Shown here in pieces: positions 9,917-21,631 of a DNA stretch of 64,000 nucleotides. How positions within the stretch are numbered: the stretch's first letter is position 1; the number at the start of each line of letters is the position of its first letter. A program made the translations under genes and the position numbers. Origin of the DNA: Urophycis tenuis. Taxonomy: Eukaryota > Chordata > Actinopteri > Gadiformes > Phycidae. Below the pieces are notes generated by a model, which had not been told where the DNA came from, did no database searches, and saw only the letters and a program-made list of their open reading frames with translations. Location: NCBI GenBank assembly GCA_036785325.1, contig JAXIVH010000107.1, positions 444,205 to 508,204 of the forward strand, read 5' to 3'.

Positions 9917-10503
9917 CTATAACACACAATATGAATTAATTATATCATTATTATAATAGGTTATTAGCTGATTGGATATTTTACATTTAAAAAAGCAGTT
10001 GCTGAAAGAAATATATATCGTGGTATAGGTATAATATGTCATTTCTGCCGCTAGGGGTCACTCAATAACATCAGTTAATTTCATTCTAGAGAAATTGCCG
10101 CAAACAACATAATGTTAACTTGCTAATTTGCTCACTTACTATGAGATGAGTCAACTACCCAATCCGAGCTAGATAATATGATATGGGGAATTCAATCGTA
10201 GCCCAGCACTGTGATCCATGGTCAAAACAAGCATACTTAACATTTATGAGCATGTTGAACATTGTTGTAACTTCAAAATGCAATTAAACCGGAGACGTCT
10301 CAGGCATGAAAATGTTCCCAATGGATTTAAATAACTTTTTAGAAGTATATTCCACCAGCTTATAGTTAAAAACATGCAATGAACTGCTTGGGCAAAGGTG
10401 CTCTAGTGTGGGTGTAGAGCACAGACTGTATATAATACAGCTTCAACTGACTTAATATAGACCATAAAACACATTCAACTGACATTCCTGAGACCAATAA
10501 AAG

Positions 10504-10532
<29 letters not shown>
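10504..10532. repeat. (ATT)n microsatellite
   Basis: About nine perfect ATT/TTA repeats directly after AAAAG. Confidence 0.9.
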
Positions 10533-10534
<2 letters not shown>

Positions 10535-11152
10535 TTGTTTACATCGGTAAAGTCTTAAACGCCTGATTGCATTTGAATGCACCACTCCGCTCTCTAGCCC
10601 TAAACGACCAATTAGGTGCTACGCAGGCCACTTTCAGCCGGTCAGCTGGAAAGTGAAGTGCAGGCGTGTTGGTTTCCTGACTTCAGCCACGAGAGTGAGA
10701 GCCGCTAATTGCTAAGCCACGAGAGAAGAGAGGAGAGAAAAAAAACACCATAAGAGTTCACCATAAGAATAGAAAGACAAAAGGCGTGCTCGACTTTTGA
10801 CACAGAGCAACGGTGATAAACGTGTCTCTTTAGCTGCTCTGATGCTATTTTTTGGTTGTTTCTCAGTGTGCTAAAGAAAGCAGTGGTGGTATTAAAGTAA
10901 ACTAAGATGAGTAATGCGATGCAATGCTTTGTACATGAGTATATTGCATATAATGTGGCTATTATTTTATGCCCATGTATATATTAAAAGGGAAATCTGT
11001 TTTGTTTTCCTATTGCAAATGTAAAAAAGTAATTTGGTATATTATATGAGAGCACAATTATAATTTATTTTGTAAATGCAAATTATTGAAGGAGTTTATT
11101 GCATTTCAAGTGTGAGTTTAAAGTAACCTGGAGGGTAAATTTTGGTGCAGTT

Positions 11153-11186
11153 TCTCTCACACTAGTAGGCCTATAGTGTGAGAGTA
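11153..11186. repeat. Short palindrome CTCTCACACTA/TAGTGTGAGAG
   Basis: An 11-bp perfect stem with a loop of about 10 bp (GTAGGCCTA-like). It may be the core of an old MITE or chance. No function is proposed. Confidence 0.6.
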
Positions 11187-11639
11187 ATTAAGAATACTTC
11201 TTTGATACCTCTGAAACAAACTCATGTGTACTGTTACTTTAATTTGACGTTAACCTGATTTGATATTTTGAATGATAATGGTTACTTACCATAAGTATTA
11301 TTGAAATACTGTTCACATGAACAGTTTATCCTGTGAGTTCTTGGATGTTTAGTGGTCATATTTGATATATTTGAATGTTGTACAACTATAAACTGAAACT
11401 TTGAGATTGGACAAGATTTAAGATTTATGTGCAAGGTTTGATAAAATGTTTAGCATACTTGACATTGAAACCTTTAATGATGCATCTGCATATAGAAAAG
11501 GGTGTAATACATATGACCTTGTCTAGAGGTCAGGTATTTTGAGAGGGCGGGGAAAACCCGGATCATGATGAGATCGTGACAGATGGCGAGCTAAGGAAGT
11601 GAGGAGGAATCGAATTGCCCCCAATGTTATTTCATTTTT

Positions 11640-11855
11640 GTGTGCACACCTTTTGGCTCTAGTAATTCTTGTTATTCCTGTATACTTTGTATAAAGTAGC
11701 CATTTTCCTTGTTGCTTCTATTTCTTTGTCTGGTTCATTATTGCTGCTTGACATTGGCTCCTAACAAATTTGGTTTCTTCTGATTCTGGTCGCATTATTG
11801 TCTAATTTATTATCATACTGTAATTTACTTTTATATCCCTAAAATTGGTTACAGA
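11640..11855 (+). mobile_element. Probable end of a 5' LTR and leader of a Gypsy-type element
   Basis: AT-rich sequence ends at TTGGTTACA, about 11854, and is followed by GAAGTGGCGAGCTAGCCAGG, which could be a primer-binding region, then the gag-like frame below. The left end of the LTR was not found and no second LTR is present. Confidence 0.35.
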
Positions 11856-12269
11856 AGTGGCGAGCTAGCCAGGAGCCATTTGATCTGAGCACGAATATTG
11901 AAGAAATGACCAGCATGGATTTCATACAAAAATCTGGTGCAGACCTGCCAACCTGTACGCATTTTGCGTAGCAGGTACGCAATTTGACATCAAAATACGC
12001 TGGTACACTCCGCCTCATTAAACTACTCAAAAAGCTGCAGACATCTGTGAATGCTGTTAGAAATGTGCACGTGCAATACTCATGTCTGACAACACGATGC
12101 AGCAGTGTAGTGGTGCAGTTTCAACCAATCATCATAGAGTAGCGGAGAATAACGAGTCTGCCGAACCCACAGCGTTGGCCCGCTCTCTCCTGTCCTCTGC
12201 CTCCCTGCACCTCTCTCCCCGTTCCCCGTGCCCCCACCTGCAGCAGCTGGCGGTTAAAACGGTAAACTG

Positions 12270-12296
12270 GTGTGTGTGTCTGTGTGTGTGTGTGCA
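12270..12296. repeat. (TG)n microsatellite
   Basis: About twelve TG units with one C interruption, inside the MITE. Confidence 0.85.
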
Positions 12297-12424
12297 CGCG
12301 TGAGTGTACGTGTCTGTCTTTTGGCAAATATGTACTGTTAATAACGTTACTTTCACGTTGAAAATACGATGTCATATCGGGGAAATAAGCACAGAGACTT
12401 TTTTTTTCCTATCGACATTAGCGC

Positions 12425-12560
12425 AAGGCGGCACGGTGGTGCAGTGGTTAGCACTGTCGCCTCACAGCAAGAGGGTTCTGGGTTCGAATCCACCTGGGAC
12501 CTTTCTGTGTGGAGTTTACATGTTCTCCCCGTGCTTGCGTGGGTTCTCTCTCTTATTTTG
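12425..12560 (+). mobile_element. tRNA-derived fish SINE (5' part)
   Basis: Starts with GGCGGCACGGTGGTGCAG and contains an A-box-like TGGTGCAGTGGTTAGC and a pol III B box GGTTCGAATCC at 12481-12491, followed by TGTGGAGTTTACATGTTCTC and CCGTGCTTGCGTGGGTTCTC. This is a widespread fish SINE family. The 3' end is unclear and is replaced by pyrimidine-rich DNA. It is not a functional tRNA gene, because the 3' half of the cloverleaf is absent. Confidence 0.75.
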
Positions 12561-13545
12561 CCCCTTTCTCCTCCCTTTTTCCATCTACGGCCTGCGGCCT
12601 ACTGAACTCCACCTAGTCTAACTAAACACAAATAAACTATTTATTGACTGAGACAGCCTCTATTTCCATTTATTTCAATAGTCTGTGGTGTAATTCAGTA
12701 GTGATTATTGTGGTTTACAGGTTACCCTTACCACATTGTGTCTCATATGCTGTAAATGTTAGACCCAGTGACAGGCGGGCATGAAATGTCTTGCAAAATA
12801 GTTAGGCCATAATATTTTTGACTAATAGCTGAAGTTTCTCCAGCTCTCCCCAGGTTGGCACAAAATGCATCTCAAAACGCATCAAATTGATGCTTTAAAA
12901 TATGGAATATTCAAAATTTTCTTCCGGGGGAGCATGCCCCAGGACCCCCCTACAGGGATCATATATAAGTCATTTTTAAGTCATAAATGTCATTTTATTG
13001 TTTTTTTTTATCGATAGTGAATGGGGAAGTAACTGCATGCAAAGCAAAGTAGTCTGCAAATAAAGCTACGCGACACAAGTGGTACTCAAAATATTTTGCC
13101 AAGGTTGGCAGGTCTGCTGGTGTCAAAATTCCAAATGCAGTTATAGTCAGTGGGATAACTCAGGTAGCTGAGCAAGATGAACAAGTGATTGACTTTCTAA
13201 AACAGTGTGGTGAAATTGAGAATTGAGAATCCTTTCTGTTGATGATTCACTGTCTGAGTTCTACCAAAACCTGATTGTTGAATATTCCAGTGGTTCAGCC
13301 TTAGAAGGTTTATAACCTCACTTACTGTATAGACACACAGTACGAGGTGACTCCACCATTGTCTATGAAGTTAAGACCCTCAATAGCGGGTATGCTACCA
13401 ACGTTGGAAGTAATGTCACTAAGACATACTTAACTGAGCTGAAGGAACTTGCTAAGCTGAGTGGCAAAGACTATGGTGGGGTGTTGAAAGAGATGATGTC
13501 TCAGATTGGGGAGGATGATGAAGCCATGCAACCCACAAAATTCTG

Positions 13546-13880
13546 AAATAAATATTTATATGAGAAAAGTACAATATCAATAATTTTTAGCTTGACAACT
13601 ATAAGTGGCTCATTAAAACTTTCTAACAAATGCAAATAACATTACAAAAGTACAAAATATGACCCTAGTAAGGGCAGCGTTAAAGTCAAAATAAAGATAA
13701 GACAAAATAAAGAGCTCAGTTTAAGAAAACATTTTTAACAGCAGCCTGAGATTACCTTAACTCAATTTATTATCTGAACATTCTCAACCAGTTGCACAAG
13801 AAACTTTCAACTCAATAAACATTTTCCCCTTTTTTTTTACTTTGATAAATAGTAGTGCTGTCTTGAGGTCGACATTAGAA
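13546..13880. other. No gene seen (AT-rich)
   Basis: AT-rich DNA between the gag fragment and the hAT fragment. There is no ORF or repeat structure that I can support. Confidence 0.5.
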
Positions 13881-13894
13881 GACAGACAAGTGTG

Positions 13895-14686
13895 TCCTCC
13901 TTTCTTTAAAGATTTTGTGCAAGAAACACCAGCCTGTCAATGGCATCCGGCTTCAGAGATGCTCTGTGGCAGGTGACGATATTGCCACTGCAGCTGAAAA
14001 CCCTTTCGGAGGGCGAACTGGTAGCTGGTACCAAGAGATACTTTTTTGCCAGGTGGTTCAGAGCTGGAAAGACAATTTAATGGTCTTTCCACCACTTGAC
14101 GGGATCAGTGTCACTCTCCACACTTGCTGACTGCAAGTAACTTGACAGTTCATTTTCAATAGCGCCCCTCTTGGTTGGTGCAGTGGTGGTGGCTGTGCGC
14201 TGGCTGAAGAAGCTTGCCAGTGTCTTCTTAGCTTTTGGTGCTACTGCTGCTTCAGGCACAGTGGGCACACACAGGTAAGGCGGGTGACAGCTGCTCTGAT
14301 CAGCCAGTATTGTCTCTACCTCCAAGACAGCTCTGTGCTTCAATGCATCAACTTTTTCACTTGGGATGTAGGTGGTCCTGAACCGTGGATCCACATCACA
14401 TCCACAGCCATCTCCAATAAGTCAGTAGTGGCTGGGTCGGAATACTTGCTGTTGAGGTACTCAACAATGCTGGTCTTGATTGATTTGCAAAGCTCGCTAT
14501 CATGTTCTTCACATGCCAGGAGACTTGTGTTAAAAAGATGCAGCACAGGTTTCATATATGATAAAGTGACGTACTCCTCGCCTGACAGCGCATCGGTGAA
14601 GTCCTGGAGAGGTTTCAGGACCTTTTGGACTGCTTCTAGGACCTCTAAGTCCTGCCAGGCAATTTCCCTCAGGGATCAATAAAGTA

Positions 14687-14723
<37 letters not shown>

Positions 14724-14995
14724 GTCTGTCTGCCAGGTAGGGACAAGGTGCCTGGTCTTTTTATCACCAGACAGGACTTTGGCCAGTGCTCCTTCCTGCT
14801 CCAGGACTCTCTATCATCTGCTGCCTTGATCCCCAGCAGACTCAGTTAAAAGTTGGTGACTTGGCAGACCCAGTTGAATCTGGACTTCAGCAGCTGTCTC
14901 CTCTTCTTCCAGCTGTACGAGAAACAGCTTACAATTCTCTTACACAGCGAAATGGCCTGGGTGACACGCTTGTCATTCATGCCATGTCCTGTGAG
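13895..14995 (-). pseudogene. ZBED-type hAT transposase, C-terminal fragment
   Basis: Read on minus from about 14995. It shows SLCKRIVSCFSYSWKKR, then MKPVLHLFNTSLLACEE (14555 on), LNSKYSDPATTDLLEMA, DPRFRTTYIPSEKVDALKH, ENELSSYLQSASVESD and finally, in another frame, KYLLVPATSSPSERVFS, the hAT dimerisation signature. The N-terminal part with the BED finger is absent. Frame changes near 14400 and 14075 and a 70-bp insertion at 14660-14729 show it is dead. It is related to the fish ZBED1-like protein family. Confidence 0.7.
14660..14729 (+). mobile_element. 70-bp LINE/SINE tail insertion with (TCTG)n
   Basis: The sequence is CAATTTCCCTCAGGGATCAA, TAAAGTATG and a (TCTG)n run. It is flanked by the perfect 8-bp duplication CTGCCAGG (14652-14659, 14730-14737) and splits the hAT fragment. 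It is an extremely 5'-truncated retrotransposition event. Confidence 0.8.
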
Positions 14996-15000
14996 AAACA

Positions 15001-15443
15001 TAAAAAACTATTAATCAAATGAACTTATGTGAGAAATTTGACTCTGGTTTCATTGAAACACACTCATACAAATAAATGCTTTCCAAAATCAAACTTTTGA
15101 AATATTCTACATTATTATTTTCTAGTTCTAGTTTTTATTTTATTTTATTCAACACCGGTCCTAATCATAAATATCAAATATTTTATTAATTTATTTTCTG
15201 AATTTTTAATCCTGTAAGTGATTTGTATGTATTATTTTTGTATAATTTATACATGATATACTGTATATATGACTATACTGTATGTACATTTACTCATGTT
15301 TCTCTCTTCTTCTTGTTCTCAGTCTGTATGCTATTTTTTAATGCTACTTCATTTTTCTACTTACAATGTTTAGGCCTACGATGTGTCAACATTAGTTCCT
15401 AGTTACTTTGCAGTTTGCTCTTTCAATTCAGAGAAAAACTAGT
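15001..15443. other. No gene seen (AT-rich)
   Basis: AT-rich spacer between two hAT-related stretches. No ORF, terminal repeat or microsatellite of note. Confidence 0.5.
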
Positions 15444-18400
15444 CAGGGTATATACAGCAATTCTTAAGTTAAATTTAACACTTTTTTAATACCTTTTTTA
15501 CTACCTTCTGAATTTTTTTAAAAACCACCACGACACTGAGTTGCAAGTGTTAACAGCGACCTTTCTAACGTTTACGCAGATTTTGACATATATAACACTG
15601 CACACAAAAGAATAGAAAGAGAGTCACTGATGTTGACCACATATTGCACACATTTATTTAACTTGAATAAATATAACACAAACAAACAAACAAACTACAT
15701 AAATTGTGCAATGGAGCAATAGTTCCAGAACTGTGGCTGGCATTGATGAACAATTAAATGCATGAACTGTTAATGCATTATAATTTAATTTGAAAGTTAA
15801 ACTGTGCTATATATAAGAATTAATTAGCTAGATTCTTATGGCAAGTGCCTTAATTCTATGGCCTTTTCCTCAATCCTTTTTCTCCATTTTAGCCAGTTCC
15901 TCTTTTTTTTCTTTGAACCTCCTCCTTAGTGTGTTTGATTTAGTAATTAGCTGGGCCATTTTTGACCCAGCCTTCCCCTCTGCCTCCTCGGCCAACTTGT
16001 TGGCATCATTTTCGAGGATGGTACAGACATCGTTCAGGACTTTGCGCTGCTGTCTTAGCTCCTCTAGCTCTTCCTATGCGGCCTTCCTCTTCAGTGTCTG
16101 AGCAGCACTCTCCCTCTTTTTCCTTTCTTGCTCGAGGTATAGCCTGTACTGGGACCTTGCTGAGGCCACAGAGGCCAGCAGGTCCTTGGTCAAAGGCACC
16201 TTAAGGACACCACCACAGCTACTGACATTGTCACATATCAACCTCAGTGCCTCCAAGGATTCACCTAGAAGGTTAACCGTCTCCATCTCCTTGTTTATGG
16301 AGAAGCCTCTCTCCACTGTGGCTTGTCCATGCGACAGAAGTAAAAGGCTCTGGCAAAACCTTAAAAGGTCAGTGTAGGATGTGCTGAGCGTTGAGTGTAG
16401 GAACACATCCACACGCTGCTTAAAAGGCTGAAAAGAGCGGAAGCGTTCATCTCTGCCCTCCAGAGACAGCAATGACGTGTACTGCTGGATGATCACATCA
16501 CCTGCAACATTGACACAGAAATTAAGGTAATTTAATTCCTTAAATTAAAGTCATTTAAATTAATTAGTCACTCATTTGACAATACATACAGTATATCATA
16601 ACATCATGTTATAACATCTACACAGAGCTAGGAATGTGTAAGACTTTTTCAGAACTTATTCATTTGATAACGCCTTGACACTTCCTCACTGTTGAGAGAA
16701 TGCAGAAAACCATCTTGCGAAAGAAACTTCTCACTTCTCATTTAATCAATCTGAATAACCTATGCACTGACCCTATACAACATTTTCTTACCAGCTGGGA
16801 TGCCACCTGCCAACTGCTTGCCCTGGAGGAATGTTTGGACTATGCCCTTCATCTGTCTGATGCACCAATCAGGATCTCTGTGCATCTTTGTAGGGTCCAA
16901 GCATGCAATCTGTCTGACCACTGAGAATTTCAGGGGGCTTTTCTCCTGTAGCTTCACAACCGCCTTAACCAGGCCCTGCAAACATTCTCGCCTGAAGGTG
17001 AGCACAGAAAGCTCACCAACCTTGCATCCTGGTTTGCCTTGTAGTTCCTAACAGATGAGGAAAATTAATGAATGTTCACTGCAAATGCTTTGGAAAATAA
17101 TCTGTTTTACTTTTGTATCCCTATCTCTTTCTCTTCTTAATTGTTATTACTAGTAGTAGTTGTTGTAGTAGCAGCCTAAACATAGTAGCAGTACTTCTAA
17201 GTGACAAAAGTTAATTTTACAACATACATCCTGGTTTATTGTGCAGGCAACCCAAAACACATGTGAATCTCTGAAAAAACAAACAAAATAGTAGGCTATA
17301 TCAAAATTACCTTGATGGCAGATTCAGCTCCCAGGCCTGTCTACACTCTTAGGAGAGACCAAGTTCTTTTCTTCTGTGAGATCTATTTTGATCAGCTGCA
17401 GGGATGTGAGGTCCTGGAGGAGCTCTCGTCGAAAAAACCGCCTCAGTAAACTCTTAAAATGACAAAACAAGCAGTCAGTAATCAAGCTATTCACATTCAG
17501 ATTCATCGAATGCAATCAATCATATTAAATATTTTAAGTGATCATTACCATCAGCAGCTCAGTCAAATCTTTGGCCAAGAAGGGCAACACTGGCTCATCG
17601 GTTTGGAATTTCGTCAGGAAGGGGTTGAAGGTCCTTGCAATTGCAAGAAAGTATTGGAGTTTTGCAATTATTAAAGGATCCTTTTGTGCTGCTGCTATTG
17701 TGTCGTATGAGGCTGTGCAGGGGACTGGAACCCTCTTTTTCTCTGCAGCATCCACATACATCTTCAGCACTGGCCAAACCTCAACTGCTCTCTCTGCCAC
17801 AGGGACGTTTTCGACCCATCTATGGCCACAAAATGGTAAGGGAAAGCAGGAGGACCCTGTCAGGTTGGTGAAGTCTTCTCTCCTGGCAGGAACATTGTGA
17901 AAGAGATGGCTCGCAGAAGTTTTTCCAGCTGCCACATTGTAAAGCCTGCCTTTAAAGCATTGTGGACGGTGTGAAGTCCACAGCTTCCCACAGTGACAAC
18001 CTGAGCACCTCCATAGAGCTCTGCATGCTCTTTTTGCAGAAGATCCACCAATTTGAAATTCACATTGGGGCCATCCATGCCAACTGATAACAGGTCCCTA
18101 ATGTTTAATTGTGTAACACATTCCTGTGAATCGACACAGGAGAAAATCATTCAGATACAGTAAAATAGATCTCAACATTCACAAAGCTTGGCACTTGGGG
18201 CTAAGGAGAAGAATACTGCAGACACATTTGATTTCAATTATTAGTTGGCATTTTAACAATGAAATTATTTTGTATCAAGCAAAACTTTAGCCAAATATTA
18301 CATTTCTATAACTGTGATAGGTTACTGAACTGAACAAAATACTATTAAAATGTTTTACTTCCTTGTACCTTGGAGCTATACCCCACAGGTTTATAAATGC

Positions 18401-19624
18401 AGGTAGGCCTACTCAGCTTTCATTCAAGTAACTGCAGGCCTTTAACCAATTGAATCAATTTACCAAAATGTTCCTATACTACATAAAATCTTCGTGAATA
18501 AATAACTCTTCAAATGAGTGACCACAGGAGTAGGCCTATATAGCAAAAAACATAAAATATTAACTTACCTTGATGTGATGTAACAAATCATCAGCCCTTC
18601 CATGTCCCAAGAACTGTGATCCAAAGTATCTGGATTGGACACGGCCATCCTCCCAGTATCGAACATTGAGGTCCAGTTGTTTTTTCTTCGATGCCTGAGG
18701 CTCTCATCAAACATTAGAACGAATTTCCCAGCCTGGTTGATGCCTTGCACAAACAGTTTTTTGAAGAATGAGGCCAATCCAAATCTGATTATATACCCAG
18801 TTTTGTCTTTGCCGCACGAAAACGATTTGGCGATGTCGGAGTCAGGAAACATTTCTTTGAACAGATCCGAAATGCCTTCGTTTGAGTTCAAGGAGTGATG
18901 TTTCACTGCAGTATTTAAACACCACAGAGCCTCAGCACGCAGTGTTGGTGTGGTGCCCAAAGTTACCCGGAGGTCAGACGTTGGTGGAGCAGTAGCGTTG
19001 CATTGTACCGTGCCAGTAGCTTGCAGTGGTGGTGGTGTAGCAGCAGAGGGCGTTGAGAGAGGTAAAGTTAACTGCTGTAGCCGACCGCGCATTCCATTCA
19101 TATGTTTCGTAGATTGCATATGCGACTGAAGTGCATTTGCTCCCATCCAGTTTACATTAATGCTTTTTTTACAAACAGAACAATACGCCTGCCTATTATT
19201 TCCTGCTACCGGCCTGAGCCAGTCCTTAAACGCTGGGTCTTGCACCCAGCTATCAGAGAACTTGCATTTGTCCATGGCGGAGATGACGATGGTTGTCTGG
19301 ACGAAGTCAAAAATGTGAAGAAGTCAAAAAAACCAGTTGATGCGCGCATCCCGGAAGTAGATTTAAATTCTGATTGGCTTAAACCAGACAGCTGACCGGG
19401 ATCGGTTTCCATGGGTACATCTGTTGTATTGCAGTTAGCCGACCATTTCACGCTTACCATCTAACGCATATTGAATTTCAATCAACTCCTGATAGTATGA
19501 AAAAAATAATACCTATTAAAAAAAAAAATACCTCCAAGTCACATTTAACACTTTTAATGGCCTTAAATTTGACAATTTTGATTTATCACCTTTTAATACT
19601 TTTTAAAACCCCGCGGACACCATG
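15444..19624 (-). mobile_element. hAT-type DNA transposon with BED-finger transposase, about 4.2 kb
   Basis: The left end is CAGGGTATATACAGC followed by TTAAATTTAACACTTTTTTA. The right end read in reverse is CATGGTGTCCGCGGGGTTTT, later with GTGTTAAATGTGACTTGG. The shared subterminal TTAAATTTAA/AGTGTTAAAT motifs support inverted ends, though the outer bases differ. No 8-bp duplication is visible (AAACTAGT against CACTTCCG), so one end may be truncated or rearranged. It holds the transposase described below. Confidence 0.5.
15870..19275 (-). pseudogene. BED zinc-finger hAT transposase, multi-exon, broken
   Basis: Approximate exons are 19275-18569, 18123-17549, 17458-17312, 17051-16794 and 16503-15870, with recognisable GT-AG borders. 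Exon 1 has the BED-like finger (YCSVCKKSINVNW...H...H) near residues 31-58. Later exons show LLSVGMDGPNVNFKL, GSCGLHTVHNALKAG and, in the last exon, LLLLSHGQATVERGFSINKE, the C-terminal hAT dimerisation region, then a Lys/Glu-rich coiled coil. Defects: a 1-nt shift in an A run near 18690, another frame change near 17895, one near 17340, and an in-frame TAG at 16074-16076, after which coding sense continues 68 codons to TGA 15870. Confidence 0.7.
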
Positions 19625-19684
19625 CACTTCCGTGTCCATTCACTAATATCAGAGCTAATATTCTAACGGTATTCTAACGGTAAA

Positions 19685-21363
19685 ATGGTGCAGTGCTGTG
19701 TCCCAAGGTGTAAAAACAGAAACGACGTGATTAAAACGATCTTGTTCTACCGATTTCCCCTCGACGAAAAAGGGAAGAAGAGATGGCTGAAGTTGATACG
19801 GTAAGTTGGATCTCAAATGATTAACAATAATAACAATAATAACAGACTAGCGGTATAGCTAGGTATTACTAGCTAGTGCTAGCTTTGTTTGTTTAGTCAG
19901 CACTTACTTAGAAGTGCTTTTAAGGTTATCGTTATCATTTTTGAAATGCTACCAATAATGTTGCATAATGAAGACAGCCAGTGTCTGTGCTGCACAGGAA
20001 ATCGTTAGACTTTGAAGTGAGTCTGCCTTTGACTCTTGTAGAACTAGCGAGCTGCTAAACAACACGTCTGATAATAGAAGTTGGTTCTGCAAGTTGGAGG
20101 GTGCCTGAGATGTAAGATGTTAATTGCCACTTAGTTATTTTATGTTATTTTATTTATTTTTGCAGGCGTGAGAAGTTCACCCCGAACAACACCTCGAGGG
20201 TCTGTGGGTGGCATTTTCCTGATGGCAAAGCAGCTGGGCCAACACGGTTTGCATGGAATGACGGAAAGGCTTTCCCCGACCACATCCCCACCAAACGTAA
20301 GAAAGTCCCTGCGACCGTGGAGGATGAAGCAACAGCTGGACTAGGCCCAAACCACCTTGACTTTGCTACACAGACCCATGGTACTTCAAGTGTTGTGGTG
20401 CTTGAAATAGAAAATGATATGCTCAGAAAAGAAAATGACCAACTGAAACGAGAATTGGAGAAACAAAAACAAATGTTTTCATTCAGTCAAATCTCCTCCC
20501 ACCCTGACAAAGTCACACACTACACTGGCTTGCCAGATGCTGCCACTGTCCTCTTTTTGGAAGCCCTTCTCTCTAAATTTGATCTCCAGTACCACTTTGA
20601 TTGGAATGTCCAAATTATGCCCCTCGTTGATCAGCTACTCCTGACCTTGATGAAGCTCAGACTGAATTGTGGCATCCTAGACCTTGCAACAAGGTTTAAT
20701 TGCTGCCGTGCCACAGTCACCAACATCTTCACCACAATCAGCAGTGCACTGTATGACATTTTATATGTCGGCATGATGGAAAACAACATCCCCTCCAGAG
20801 TCAAGAACCAAACCTCCCTGCCAGATTGCTTCCAGCCATTTCCCGACTGTCGGATTGTGCTTGACTGCACCGAAGTGGCCGTCTCCAACACAGAAAGACT
20901 GGACACCCAGAGTCATCTGTACAGTTATTACAAAGGACGCACCACACTTAAAGCTCTGATTGGTGTGACTCCCAATGGAGTTATAGCCTTCGCCAGTGAC
21001 CTATACGGTGGAAGTACCTCAGACAAGATGATAACAGCTGACTGCGGAGTACTCCAACAACTACAACCAGGTGACACTGTGATGGCAGATAAGGGATTCA
21101 CTATTCGTGACATTTTGCCTGAGGGAGTTTCACTGAACATCCCAACATTCCTTGTCAATGGACAGTTCACAGTGCAGGAAGTTAACCACAACAGACTTTT
21201 TGCCAGTGCAAGGATTCATGTGGAGCGTTCCATACAACGTCTGAAAACATTTAACATTTTAACCTACATCCCATACCAGTATAAGAAGCATGCCAATAAG
21301 ATCCTGAAAGTATGTGTTTGTCTTGTGAATTTACAGACGCCCATTCTCCGTGAAATAGCATGA
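19685..21363 (+). CDS. THAP-domain DDE transposase, ISL2EU/Harbinger type (apparently intact)
   Basis: Two exons, 19685-19800 and 20166-21363, join in frame to 437 residues. Exon 1 starts the THAP finger (MVQCCVPRCKNR, FYRFP) and exon 2 completes it (RVCGWHF), giving the C2CH pattern for DNA binding. A leucine-rich coiled coil follows (about 117-143, LEIENDMLRKENDQLKRELE), then the DDE_Tnp_4-like domain: D272 in VLDCTEV, D347 in MADKGF and E392 in HVERSIQR. All three catalytic acids are present and there is no internal stop. The donor GTAAGT and acceptor TTTTTGCAG are strong. The minus-strand YqaJ gene converges on it, the pairing known in ISL2EU elements. It could be a domesticated gene, but the broken neighbour argues for a recent transposon. 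Confidence 0.85.
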
Positions 21364-21631
21364 ATTGTTGACAATTAAATCCTTAAAAATAAATGTCATT
21401 GTTTTACTCATGTCTATATTTTTTGTCTGTCACATTAAAATCATTCAGTTTAAGCCACCATCAGTTGGATGAATAATTGAGGGAACTACTTGGACATAGC
21501 CTACACTTTGACAGGCTAGGTGCAAAACATTCTGAACTAGCAGACAAAAATGAGTCTTCACACAGTTGCTCCCAGTCAGTTTATTGAAATCCTGTACTAG
21601 AACAGGTCATGAATGCAGGGTCAATATAATT

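Larger units (their letters stand above)
9917..11520. other. No gene seen; possible promoter side of gene A, AT-rich
   Basis: No credible exon on either strand. Contents are an (ATT)n microsatellite at about 10504-10532, an anonymous GC-richer patch at 10560-10690, and a short perfect inverted repeat at 11153-11186 (CTCTCACACTA ... TAGTGTGAGAG). The first part is upstream of gene A and may contain its promoter. Confidence 0.5.
11940..13116. mobile_element. hAT-like MITE, 1177 bp
   Basis: The ends are inverted: CAGACCTGCCAACCT at 11940, and the same from the reverse complement of the right end at 13116. It is flanked by the direct repeat CTGGTG (11934-11939, 13117-13122), and removing the element with one repeat copy rejoins the gag frame exactly. 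The duplication is only 6 bp visibly, shorter than the 8 bp expected for hAT. It has no transposase and carries a GT tract and a SINE. Confidence 0.75.
11906..13545 (+). pseudogene. Gypsy/PNMA-like gag fragment, split by a MITE
   Basis: Starts at ATG 11906 (MTSMDFIQKSG) and continues after the insertion at 13123 (VKIPNAVIVSG, VIDFLKQCGEIE), then FYQNLIVEYSSGSALEGL, and ends with KTYLTELKELAKLSG and LKEMMSQIGE before the stop near 13545. This pattern is that of paraneoplastic-Ma-like (PNMA) gag proteins derived from Ty3/Gypsy elements. It is dead: the 1177-bp MITE interrupts it, a TGAGAAT duplication near 13225 creates a stop and frameshift, and TAA occurs at 13313. No pol follows. Confidence 0.65.

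Noticed and set aside
12425..12500. tRNA gene
   Set aside because: A and B boxes are present, but the acceptor stem and 3' half are missing and the flanking matches a SINE.
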